64,000 bases of DNA, from NCBI GenBank assembly GCA_036676475.1, contig JAKFCU010000006.1, positions 54,938 through 118,937 on the forward strand, given 5' to 3'. Both the position numbers and the translations under genes were made by a program. Each line of letters starts with the position of its first letter. Positions within the stretch are counted from its first letter, which is position 1. Shown here piece by piece: positions 8,751-16,021 of the stretch. The notes beneath the pieces are model-generated. The model saw only the letters and a list, made by a program, of their open reading frames with translations. It searched no databases and was not told where the DNA came from. This stretch comes from LC029 sp036676475 (GTDB lineage: Bacteria; Bacillota; Bacilli; Aneurinibacillales; RAOX-1).

Positions 8751-8751
8751 A

Positions 8752-8991
8752 TGTTGGTACGATGGATACAACTTGAGTGGTCTTCCCCTGGGAACAAACA
8801 TTCAGAAACGCTAGTCACTCAGCTTTCAGAGGAGGGGCAGGGAAATGTAACACTTCCTTATTTTTAAATGATTCGGGTAATACAATACTGTCGACTTGGT
8901 TAAAGTCATAATAATTTGCAGATTGGTGCATCTTCATGATGTTCAACGGTTGTTGCTCCAAATCCCCTTTAAAATGCATTACTATGTCTTG
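8752..8991 (-). pseudogene. Duplicated 3' tail of the SLH-domain gene
   Basis: These 240 bases align without gaps to 22365-22604 (constant offset 13613), with about 7 mismatches by eye. The copy holds the last ~59 codons of the minus-strand SLH-domain gene (22428-23675) plus 63 bases beyond its stop. It has no promoter or start of its own. Similarity stops abruptly at GACCCC (8991), a sequence that also appears at 19778. Confidence 0.85.
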
Positions 8992-9122
8992 ACCCCATTA
9001 GCTAGGTAAAGCGCGAAAGTGCTTTGCCGTGATCGATCAAAGAAAATCCAATAATTCACTTAATCATTTGTGATGAAATTTAATAACAGTGGACAACCTA
9101 TGTCTTGGAAGGAGGTGTAGAC

Positions 9123-9278
9123 ATGGCTAAAAAATCAAAAGTACAAGCAACACAAAAGGTTCCTATTCAAAATGCAGCACCGTTTGTTGGATCTTCAGAT
9201 TTCGAAACCGAATTTGCTAACGAAACTAGCATTCAAGCCGCAAGAAATCAAAGAGCTCAACAAAAAAATAATGAGTAA
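9123..9278 (+). CDS. Gamma-type small acid-soluble spore protein (SspE-like)
   Basis: 51 residues (MAKKSKVQATQK...). The segment FETEFANETSIQAARNQ matches the EFASETNxQxVRxQN repeat of gamma-type SASPs, which are amino acid stores in the spore core degraded by Gpr during germination. AAGGAGG lies 8 bases before the ATG and a perfect terminator follows. Only one repeat is present, whereas B. subtilis SspE has more. A forespore sigma factor would be expected to drive it, but I could not identify a clear -10/-35 pair. Confidence 0.82.
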   Translation: MAKKSKVQATQKVPIQNAAPFVGSSDFETEFANETSIQAARNQRAQQKNNE

Positions 9279-9283
9279 TGCTA

Positions 9284-9310
9284 AAAAGGTGGACCAAAAG
9301 TCCACCTTTT
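9284..9310 (+). terminator. Terminator of the gamma-SASP gene
   Basis: 11-bp perfect stem AAAAGGTGGAC (9284-9294) with GTCCACCTTTT (9300-9310). Confidence 0.88.
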
Positions 9311-9388
9311 AGTGTTCTTGGCAGCGCACTATACTAATCGGGTTCAAGCCCCTATGCGCCGTAGGTCGGAAGCATTAGCAGACCGACA

Positions 9389-9605
9389 GTGCGTCATCGT
9401 GAGGTGGGGTGCGGAGTGTCTGAATGCAAAGTCCAAAGACCTGTACAAAGCGAAAACGAACCTAGGATGGCGTGAAGGGTGGATGATCATGCTAAAAGAT
9501 GGGAAGTAGTCCAAAGACCGACAAACACCCAAAGCGTTAGGAAGGTTGGAATAGGGCAAATCGCATCCATTACGTGTGTTATCTTTACGGGATTGCCATT
9601 GAAAC
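9389..9605 (+). mobile_element. Probable relic of the 5' part of a group II intron
   Basis: Begins GTGCG, the group II 5' splice consensus, and continues with GC-rich RNA-like sequence including GCGAAAACGAACCTAGGATG, which I recall from domain I of Bacillales group II introns. There is no reverse transcriptase gene, no domain V or VI and no 3' boundary, so only a 5' fragment remains. Recognition is from memory only. An AAGTAAAG/CTTTACTT inverted repeat (9614-9621, 9653-9660) lies just after it. Confidence 0.42.
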
Positions 9606-9716
9606 ATAGAACAAAGTAAAGTGGTTGGTAATATTCATAAACTAATACTACGCTTTACTTGAGGAAAGCTTAATTCATGCGTGAGCAAGATATACTTTCT
9701 ATAAAGGAAGAAACGT

Positions 9717-10649
9717 ATGAGCCAATATCAACCCGGATATTTACAGCTGCTTGAAAATGGTGAATTAGAAAAAAGAGTGAAGGTCCTAAAGTCGATGCTG
9801 AGTAATTGTGTTCTCTGTCCTCATCAGTGTGAAGTGAACCGGTTGGATGGAGAAAGAGGGTATTGCAGGACACTCGAAAATGTTGTTGTATCCTCCGCTT
9901 TCCCGCACTTTGGCGAAGAGGATGAGATACGGGGAATCAATGGATCGGGGACTATCTTTTTTTCATATTGCAATATGAAATGTGCTTTTTGCCAAAACTA
10001 TGAAGTCAGTCATTTTGGCGAAGGGGAGGAAATCAGTGCAAATAAATTGGCCGATATAATGCTTTATTTGCAAAGGAAAGGTTGTCATAATATCAATCTT
10101 GTTTCTCCTGGCCATATCGTCGCGCAAATTGTTGAGGGCATTTTCCTTGCCGCCAAGAAAGGGTTGAATATTCCTATCGTCTTTAATACGAATGGATATG
10201 ACCTGCAGGATACATTAAAACTATTGGACGGTATAATTGATATTTATATGCCTGACATTAAATTTGCTGATGATGAAATTGCTTGGAAGTACATGAAGGT
10301 AAAGAAATATTCGACGATCGCAAAAGCGGCGGTTAAAGAAATGTACAGACAGGTCGGAAATTTACAAACGGATCAACGAAATATTGCGTACAAAGGACTT
10401 CTCATCAGGCATTTAGTGATGCCGGAGAATTTGGCAGGAACAGACCAGATTATGCGATTTATCGCTGAAGAGATTTCTCCAGACGTTTACGTGAATATCA
10501 TGGAGCAATATTCTCCTGCCCATAAAGCGTTTCAATATGAAGAATTAAGCAGACGGATAACGATAGAAGAGTATAAGTACGCGGTGAACTCGGCCAAAAA
10601 GGCAGGACTGACACAGTATCATAGCGCTTTGGAGCGGGAGTATTCTTAG
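9717..10649 (+). CDS. Radical SAM protein, pyruvate formate-lyase-activase-like
   Basis: 310 residues. The radical SAM cluster motif CNMKCAFCQNY (CxxxCxxC) lies at about residues 86-96 and coordinates a 4Fe-4S cluster that cleaves SAM. An extra N-terminal set CVLCPHQCEVN...GYC at about residues 32-55 is typical of the PflA-like family often annotated as a putative pyruvate formate-lyase activating enzyme. No glycyl radical enzyme is next to it, so the substrate is unknown. AAGGAAG precedes the ATG. Confidence 0.85.
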   Translation: MSQYQPGYLQLLENGELEKRVKVLKSMLSNCVLCPHQCEVNRLDGERGYCRTLENVVVSSAFPHFGEEDEIRGINGSGTIFFSYCNMKCAFCQNYEVSHFGEGEEISANKLADIMLYLQRKGCHNINLVSPGHIVAQIVEGIFLAAKKGLNIPIVFNTNGYDLQDTLKLLDGIIDIYMPDIKFADDEIAWKYMKVKKYSTIAKAAVKEMYRQVGNLQTDQRNIAYKGLLIRHLVMPENLAGTDQIMRFIAEEISPDVYVNIMEQYSPAHKAFQYEELSRRITIEEYKYAVNSAKKAGLTQYHSALEREYS

Positions 10650-10675
10650 TAGATGCAAATGGATAGAGAGTAACT

Positions 10676-10701
10676 CAAAGGTGCCTAGCACTTTGTTTTT
10701 A
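10676..10701 (+). terminator. Terminator of the radical SAM gene
   Basis: CAAAGGTGC and GCACTTTG (one bulged G) followed by T5. Confidence 0.7.
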
Positions 10702-10715
10702 TAGGGTGACTACAT

Positions 10716-10840
10716 TTGGAATTGCTGGTCATTAGTCATTATGAATGAGAGGATTCGTGAGATTTGCAATGGGGTCCGGTGCAACGTGTTTGGAGTGAGG
10801 AATTTAATGAGTCTTCTACCGATGAGTAGAAGGCTTTTTT
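10716..10840 (+). ncRNA. Candidate small transcript ending in a terminator
   Basis: After one terminator the gap 10702-10977 contains a promoter-like TTGGAA (10716-10721), 17 bases, then TTATGA (10739-10744). About 65 bases later there is a second terminator, CTTCTAC/GTAGAAG (10813-10819, 10826-10832) with T6. No reading frame with a ribosome binding site lies between them. This could be a ~90-base RNA. The remaining 10841-10977 shows nothing recognisable. Confidence 0.3.
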
Positions 10841-10977
10841 AACCTTAAAGGGGAACTGATCGCCAACCCTTTTTATTGCTGCTGGTTAAGAAGAGTCTTA
10901 CATATATTGAACCCATCATACCGGTTACCTTGAAAACAAAAAACGAAATAAATCCGCTTCTTCCAATGGAAAGGTTT

Positions 10978-11352
10978 TTAAATCCCTTTTCGCTCAATTT
11001 CCCGTTTAGCCCTGACAAAGGCAATAAATTGCTGAAGTTCATCCAATGACATAATCTTGCCATCGACTGTCAATTCAGTTGTAACCCATGAATTCACATC
11101 CGTTAATTCGAGAGGATGGCTTATCTTGATTTTTTCTTCTTTGGGGTTGAAAATTGGATCATCACTTCTTTCTAATAAAAAGTCAACCGATGTTTCCAAA
11201 AGATCAGCAAGTTTTTTGATCGATTCTAATGAAGGTTCGCGATACCCCGATTCGTACCCTGCATATGTACTTTTAGCGATTCCCAGTCTATCGGCAATAT
11301 ATTGCAATGACCACTTTTTACTTTTTCTCAATTCGGCTAATCGCTTTAACAT
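10978..11352 (-). CDS. ansR: XRE-family repressor, AnsR-like
   Basis: 124 residues with an N-terminal helix-turn-helix: LAELRKSKKWSLQYIADRLG then IAKSTYAGYESGYREPS. The rest is a short dimerisation region. In B. subtilis the XRE-type AnsR, of similar size, is encoded divergently from the ans asparaginase operon and represses it; the same arrangement is seen here, which is the basis of the name. GGGAGGG precedes the ATG. Its own promoter region (11382-11406) carries overlapping ACATC/GATGT dyads, suggesting autoregulation. Confidence 0.75.
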   Translation of the reverse strand: MLKRLAELRKSKKWSLQYIADRLGIAKSTYAGYESGYREPSLESIKKLADLLETSVDFLLERSDDPIFNPKEEKIKISHPLELTDVNSWVTTELTVDGKIMSLDELQQFIAFVRAKREIERKGI

Positions 11353-11387
11353 CGTTTTTATCCCTCCCGTTTATTTTTCCCATTATA

Positions 11388-11406
11388 ACATCAGATGTAG
11401 AACATC
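11388..11406. promoter_or_regulatory. Overlapping ACATC/GATGT dyads in the ansR promoter
   Basis: ACATC-A-GATGT is followed by AGA and another ACATC, giving two overlapping perfect inverted repeats. They lie immediately upstream of a TATAAT read on the minus strand (11382-11387), inside the -35/-10 spacer of ansR. A repressor bound here would block ansR itself. Confidence 0.5.
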
Positions 11407-11443
11407 AATAATAAAAGGTTGGTCGCATATCGAATAAAAATAC

Positions 11444-11472
11444 TTGTGATATTCATTTTGATCCCATATAAT
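11444..11472 (+). promoter_or_regulatory. Promoter of the first asparaginase gene
   Basis: TTGTGA (11444-11449), 17-base spacer, perfect TATAAT (11467-11472). A start near 11479 would leave a ~170-base leader. Confidence 0.72.
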
Positions 11473-11479
11473 AAATCTA

Positions 11480-11498
11480 AAGTTCGCAAAATGCGTAT
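11480..11498. promoter_or_regulatory. Putative AnsR operator 1
   Basis: AAGTTCGCAAAATGCGTAT, with inner dyad CGCA-AAA-TGCG, starting 7 bases after the -10 box. The same kind of site recurs at 12958 and 14878 in the same position relative to the promoter. Confidence 0.6.
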
Positions 11499-11651
11499 AT
11501 TTCTTTAGATTTTGAATTGTATTTGTATTACCCGAAGACCAATTTGCCATGTCTGGCGATTTGAGTGTATAGATGATTTATTTCTATATATCAAACTGTA
11601 TTATACCTTAAAACTTAGTGAAATCTACCTTATATAAAGGGAGGAGTCGAT

Positions 11652-12662
11652 ATGAAAAAAATACTTCTGCTGACTACCGGAGGAACCATTGCCTCGGTGC
11701 CTGGGGAGCAAGGGTTATCTCCAGGAATTTCAGCTGAGGAAATCGCAAGCTATTTGCCTGAACAAAACCAAAGGTATCAGGTTGAAAGTAAAATTTTAAT
11801 GAACATTGACAGTACGAATATGCAGCCCGAATGTTGGGTCGAAATAGCTGAAGCAGTCTATGAGCATTATGATGAGTATGATGGATTTGTTATTACTCAT
11901 GGGACGGATACCATGGCTTATACGTCTTCAGCCCTTTCCTATATCCTCCAGAATCTGGCCAAGCCGGTTGTCATTACAGGATCTCAAATCCCGATTAATT
12001 ACAAGAGAACCGATGCCAGGAAAAATATTGGGGACGCCGTTCGGTTTGCTTGCGAAGATATAGGTGGTGTTTTCATAGTCTTTGACGGCAGGGTGATTAT
12101 GGGAACACGAGTGGTCAAGCTAAGGACCAAAAGCTACGATGCTTTTGAAAGCATCAATTTCCCTTATATAGCACGTGTGAATCATGCGGAAGTTTTGTAT
12201 CATAAGCCCATTCCTCCAGGAAAAGATAGGAAAATTAAATTCGATGCGTCCCTTTGTCCGGATGTTTTTCTATTGAAGCTTCACCCTGGAACCAAGCCTC
12301 AACTGTTTGATTGCATCAAGCCCCTCTATAAAGGGATCGTCATTGAGAGCTTTGGGACAGGCGGAATCCCTTTCCAAGGGAGAAGTCTTGTCCAGAAAAT
12401 TCATGAGCTTATCGAATCAGGTGTTGCTGTCGTCATCACCACCCAAGTACTGGAAGAAGGGGAAGACCTCGGTTTGTATGAAGTGGGCCGGAAAGTAGCT
12501 CAAAACAAGATTATTCGTACAGGGGATATGAATACAGAGGCTATTGTTCCGAAATTAATGTGGGCATTAGGCAAGACTGATAATCTCGAAAAAGTGAAAA
12601 AGATTATGGAGACACCTATCGCCTATGACTTAACCCCGGCAAAATCCAAAAGCAAGCCCTAG
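11652..12662 (+). CDS. ansA: L-asparaginase, type I (cytoplasmic)
   Basis: 336 residues. It hydrolyses asparagine to aspartate and ammonia. Both catalytic threonine regions are present: TTGGTIAS at residues 8-15 and THGTDTMAYT at about 84-93. There is no signal peptide, so it is cytoplasmic. A GGGAGG ribosome binding site precedes the ATG. It is divergent from the ansR-like gene and is the first structural gene of the ans locus. It is closely related to the second asparaginase at 14961, with many identical blocks. Confidence 0.93.
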   Translation: MKKILLLTTGGTIASVPGEQGLSPGISAEEIASYLPEQNQRYQVESKILMNIDSTNMQPECWVEIAEAVYEHYDEYDGFVITHGTDTMAYTSSALSYILQNLAKPVVITGSQIPINYKRTDARKNIGDAVRFACEDIGGVFIVFDGRVIMGTRVVKLRTKSYDAFESINFPYIARVNHAEVLYHKPIPPGKDRKIKFDASLCPDVFLLKLHPGTKPQLFDCIKPLYKGIVIESFGTGGIPFQGRSLVQKIHELIESGVAVVITTQVLEEGEDLGLYEVGRKVAQNKIIRTGDMNTEAIVPKLMWALGKTDNLEKVKKIMETPIAYDLTPAKSKSKP

Positions 12663-12675
12663 AGCACGATGAAAT

Positions 12676-12712
12676 AGAGCCTTCAAGGGCTTCCTTGAAA
12701 GCTCTTTATTTT
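12676..12712 (+). terminator. Terminator of the first asparaginase gene
   Basis: AGAGCCTTCAAGG (12676-12688) pairs with CCTTGAAAGCTCT (12693-12705) with one mismatch, then a T-rich tract. Confidence 0.8.
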
Positions 12713-12715
12713 GTA

Positions 12716-12769
12716 CTTATCAGAAAGTATTATACGCATAAGGCTACGCCAGTAGCTTTCTTATACTTA
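12716..12769 (-). repeat. Family A repeat copy (first of a tandem pair)
   Basis: ACTTATCAGAAAGTATTATA, CGCATAAG, hairpin GCTAC-GCCA-GTAGC, TTTCTTATACTT. This copy is close to the consensus and shares TATACTTA with the next copy. Confidence 0.9.
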
Positions 12770-12815
12770 GAGATCAAGTATTATACGCATAAGGCTACGC
12801 CAGTAGCTTTCTTAA
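12762..12815 (-). repeat. Family A repeat copy (second of a tandem pair)
   Basis: Same core as its neighbour, but the left end reads ACTTAGAGATCAAGTATTAT, the other end variant of the family. Confidence 0.9.
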
Positions 12816-12919
12816 GGTTAAAATCGCTGAACCCGTTCAAGAGAAATACGACTGATACGATGGCTTTATGATGATCCAAGAGACGGAAAACACAAAGTAC
12901 GCGAAATGAATAATTTTTC

Positions 12920-12948
12920 TTGATATTACAATATAACAGACCTATAAT
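12920..12948 (+). promoter_or_regulatory. Promoter retained upstream of the asparaginase pseudogene
   Basis: TTGATA (12920-12925), 17-base spacer, perfect TATAAT (12943-12948). With the first gene decayed, it now reads into the symporter gene at 13200. Confidence 0.7.
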
Positions 12949-12957
12949 ATGATTATC

Positions 12958-12976
12958 AAGTTCTCGTAACGCGAAT
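12958..12976. promoter_or_regulatory. Putative AnsR operator 2
   Basis: AAGTTCTCGTAACGCGAAT, 9 bases after the -10 box. It matches the sites at 11480 and 14878 at most positions of the AAGTWCKCR-N3-YGCGWAT pattern. Confidence 0.58.
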
Positions 12977-13007
12977 GGTGTAGGTGATATGGAGGTGTAG
13001 GTGTAGG

Positions 13008-13178
13008 GTGAAGAAGATAGTATAGCTGGCTATAGGTGGAATAATTGCTCATGTTGAGGGACAGGAAGGACTGAGGACGTGAACGACCTCAGAGGAGTTG
13101 TTTGGTTTTTTGGAAGCGGATCCAAAAAATTGAAAGCACCAACATGCAGCCTGTGTATGGGGTGAAAATGGCGGATAA
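13008..13178 (+). pseudogene. Decayed asparaginase gene remnant
   Basis: Reading from GTG 13008, the frame gives MKKIV, a stop, then GGIIAHVEGQEGL, a stop, TSEEL and later ESTNMQPVYGVKMAD. These match MKKILLLTTGGTIASVPGEQ, AEE and DSTNMQPECWVEIA of the intact asparaginases in order, with a deletion between. At least three in-frame stops are present, and everything after about residue 60 is lost. Promoter and operator upstream remain intact. No other feature is seen between 12816 and 12919. Confidence 0.85.
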
Positions 13179-13199
13179 TCATAAAAGGGGGGTTTTTGT

Positions 13200-14678
13200 G
13201 TGCAAGTAATGGTTGATTGGTTGAATGGAATCATTTGGAGTAAAGGATTGATTTTTCTTTGCTTAGGAGTAGGACTTTTTTACTCCATCGCAACCCGCTT
13301 TTTGCAGATCAGGTATTTTTTCCACATGATTAAATTAATGATTGACGGCAAGAGTTCCGATGCTGGGGTTTCCTCGTTCCAGGCTTTAAGCATGGCACTG
13401 GCCGGTCGTGTAGGGACAGGCAACATTGCCGGTGTGGCGACTGCCATTGCGTTCGGGGGACCGGGTGCCGTGTTCTGGATGTGGATGATGGCATTTCTGG
13501 GAGCAAGTTCTGCCTTCGTGGAAGCTGCTCTTGCTCAGGTATATAAAGCCAAACAAGACGGTCAATTCCGCGGGGGTCCTGCCTATTATATTGAAAAAGG
13601 CTTAAAGATGAAGTGGTATGCCGTATTGTTCTCTATTGTTACGGTTCTAGCTACAGGGGTATTTTTACCGGGTGTGCAATCGAATAGTATCTCTGTAGGT
13701 ATGGAAAGTGCATTTGGAATCAGTCCTACAGTGACCGGAATCGGATTAGTTGTTATTCTTGGCGTGATTATTTTCGGTGGGGTAAAGCGGATTGCAAGAG
13801 TTGCTGAGATTGTAGTACCGTTTATGGCTTTTGGATATATTTTGATCGCTTTGATCATTGTTTTTGCCAACATTGATCAATTGCCTCATGTGCTTTCACT
13901 CATCTTAAACAGCGCAATCGGTGCAGATGCCGCTTTTGGCGGAATTCTTGGTCAGGCGATTATTTGGGGAGTTAAGCGTGGAGTGTATTCCAACGAAGCG
14001 GGACAAGGTACGGCCCCACATGCTGCCGCTGCTGCTGAAGTTACCCATCCAGCCAAGCAGGGATTGGTTCAGGCCTTTTCCGTCTATATCGACACGTGGT
14101 TTGTCTGTTCAGCAACTGCATTCATGATTCTGTTGACGGGTATGTATAACGTAACTCCCGAGGGGACAGCACCGATTGTCAATAACTTGGATAAAATCGA
14201 ACCAGGTGCGATTTACACCCAAAAAGCGATTGAAACACTGTTCCCTGTTTTTGGTGGGCCATTTGTAGCCATCTCCCTTCTTTTCTTCTGCTTCACTACG
14301 ATTATGGCTTATTATTATATGGCGGAAACTAATCTTGCCTATCTGAACCGCACTGTGAAGCGGGTTTGGTCTGATTATGCCTTAAAGATTATCATCTTGT
14401 TTATGACCTTTTACGGAGCTGTGAATACAGCAGGACTAGCTTGGGCGCTTGGAGATATTGGGGTAGGAAGCATGGCTTGGTTGAACATTATTGCCATTCT
14501 GCTTCTCACTAAGCCTGCATTGAAGGTATTAAAAGATTATGAAACCCAGAAGAAAGAAGGCAAAGATCCTGTGTTCGATCCGGTAAAGCTGGGTATCGCA
14601 GGTGCCGATTTTTGGGAGAAGGAATATAAGCACCACGGATCTGGTGCATCAAACAAAGATAAGTTCATATCTGCCTAA
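13200..14678 (+). CDS. AGCS-family amino acid:Na+ symporter
   Basis: 492 residues and about 11 membrane segments. The alanine/glycine:cation symporter signature is clear: GRVGTGNIAGVATAIAFGGP at about residues 70-89, followed by GAVFWMWMMAFLGASSAFVE. The family carries alanine, glycine or glutamine with Na+; the location between two asparaginase genes suggests asparagine or aspartate here, which is inference. AAAGGGGGG is 7 bases ahead of a GTG start at 13200 (ATG at 13209 is possible). The promoter appears to be the one left behind by the decayed asparaginase. Confidence 0.88.
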   Translation: MQVMVDWLNGIIWSKGLIFLCLGVGLFYSIATRFLQIRYFFHMIKLMIDGKSSDAGVSSFQALSMALAGRVGTGNIAGVATAIAFGGPGAVFWMWMMAFLGASSAFVEAALAQVYKAKQDGQFRGGPAYYIEKGLKMKWYAVLFSIVTVLATGVFLPGVQSNSISVGMESAFGISPTVTGIGLVVILGVIIFGGVKRIARVAEIVVPFMAFGYILIALIIVFANIDQLPHVLSLILNSAIGADAAFGGILGQAIIWGVKRGVYSNEAGQGTAPHAAAAAEVTHPAKQGLVQAFSVYIDTWFVCSATAFMILLTGMYNVTPEGTAPIVNNLDKIEPGAIYTQKAIETLFPVFGGPFVAISLLFFCFTTIMAYYYMAETNLAYLNRTVKRVWSDYALKIIILFMTFYGAVNTAGLAWALGDIGVGSMAWLNIIAILLLTKPALKVLKDYETQKKEGKDPVFDPVKLGIAGADFWEKEYKHHGSGASNKDKFISA

Positions 14679-14746
14679 TGACAGGAGTACTCTAGATCAA
14701 GAATATACGGTTTCTTTGAGTGTAAAAAGTTAAATAGATATATTCG

Positions 14747-14780
14747 GCCTTAAAATCATGTTTGATTTTAAGGCTTTTTT
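14747..14780 (+). terminator. Terminator of the symporter gene
   Basis: 12-bp perfect stem GCCTTAAAATCA (14747-14758) with TGATTTTAAGGC (14763-14774), then T6. Confidence 0.92.
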
Positions 14781-14840
14781 CATCTATCAGAGCAAATCTA
14801 CAAAAATGGGTCCGGTAGGTCGCGAATTGAATAATTTAAC

Positions 14841-14869
14841 TTGTGTTTTGTAAATCGATTAAATATAAT
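14841..14869 (+). promoter_or_regulatory. Promoter of the second asparaginase/aspartase operon
   Basis: TTGTGT (14841-14846), 17-base spacer, perfect TATAAT (14864-14869). Confidence 0.72.
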
Positions 14870-14877
14870 ACGTATAT

Positions 14878-14896
14878 AAGTACGCGTTTCGCGAAT
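14878..14896. promoter_or_regulatory. Putative AnsR operator 3
   Basis: AAGTACGCGTTTCGCGAAT with a perfect CGCG-TTT-CGCG dyad, 8 bases after the -10 box. Confidence 0.62.
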
Positions 14897-14960
14897 TGAT
14901 AATATATATAAATCTTGATATAAGGTATAAAATTTGAGAGATTTCAGAAAGGTGTTTGAT

Positions 14961-15974
14961 ATGAAAAAAATACTTTTGCTAGCCACGGGAGGTACGATTG
15001 CTTCCGTACAAGGAGAAGAAGGGCTTGCTCCGGGATTGACTGATCATGATCTTCTTCGTTACTTGCCGGACCATGATGAAAAATTCAGACTTCACAGCAT
15101 CAATCTGATGAATCTGGATAGTACGAATATGCAGCCGGAATCTTGGGTGGAAATTGCTAAAACCGTTTATGAAAACTACGACATGTACGATGGCTTTGTG
15201 ATTACCCATGGGACGGATACCTTAGGGTATACCTCGGCGGCCCTCTCCTATATGCTCCAAAATCTCTCCAAGCCGATTGTCTTGACAGGTTCGATGGTTC
15301 CCATTGGTTTTGAAGAAACCGATGCGAAGAGAAATATGATAGATGCCCTTCGGTTCGCTTATGAGAATATCGGCGGGGTTTATGTTGTTTTTGATGGGAA
15401 GGTGATCAGCGGAACTCGGGCAGTAAAAGTAAGATCGAAGAGTTATGGCGCCTTCATGAGCATTAATTACCCCTATATCGCTCGTTTCGATGGATCGTGT
15501 GTCCATTATTTAGAACACGTTCCGGTAAGGGAGACAGGTCCGGTGAAATTGGATACCTCCTTATGTACCGAAGTATTTTTATTGAAGCTTTACCCTGGTA
15601 TAACACCGGAGATATTCGACTATATCAAACAGGCCTATCGAGGGGTTATCATAGAAAGCTATGGCAATGGCGGCATTCCATTTGAAAAGCGAAATCTGCT
15701 TCCCAAGATCAATGAATTGATCGAGTCTGGGGTTGCCGTTGTGATCACCACTCAATGTCTAGAGGAGGGAACCGATTTACAGCGATATGAAGTGGGAAGA
15801 AAGGTATCCAAAAAGCTAATTATTTCTTCACGGGATATGAACACCGAAGCGATTGTCACGAAGTTGATGTGGGTATTGGGCAAGACGGAAAACTTGGATC
15901 AAGTCAAAGAAATGATGGAGACGCCCATAGCCCATGAGGTTCAAATCACGGACAACCATTGCTTCGTCGGATAA
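14961..15974 (+). CDS. L-asparaginase, type I, second copy
   Basis: 337 residues, same family and reaction as the gene at 11652. Catalytic regions LATGGTIASVQGEEG and ITHGTDTLGYTSA are intact. The start is the ATG at 14961, preceded by AGAAAGGTG; an in-frame TTG at 14934 lacks a good ribosome binding site. The stop is followed by the aspartase start after 47 bases, so the two are probably co-transcribed, an ansA-ansB arrangement as in B. subtilis. Confidence 0.93.
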   Translation: MKKILLLATGGTIASVQGEEGLAPGLTDHDLLRYLPDHDEKFRLHSINLMNLDSTNMQPESWVEIAKTVYENYDMYDGFVITHGTDTLGYTSAALSYMLQNLSKPIVLTGSMVPIGFEETDAKRNMIDALRFAYENIGGVYVVFDGKVISGTRAVKVRSKSYGAFMSINYPYIARFDGSCVHYLEHVPVRETGPVKLDTSLCTEVFLLKLYPGITPEIFDYIKQAYRGVIIESYGNGGIPFEKRNLLPKINELIESGVAVVITTQCLEEGTDLQRYEVGRKVSKKLIISSRDMNTEAIVTKLMWVLGKTENLDQVKEMMETPIAHEVQITDNHCFVG

Positions 15975-16021
15975 ATGGACTTTATGTACATTCAACCAAA
16001 GGCAGAGAGGGAGAGATGATC

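Noticed and set aside
9314..9355. tRNA-like T arm (GGGTTCAAGCCCC) flanked by GCGCA/TGCGC
   Set aside because: No D arm or anticodon arm; the stems are short and could be chance or exon sequence of the intron relic.
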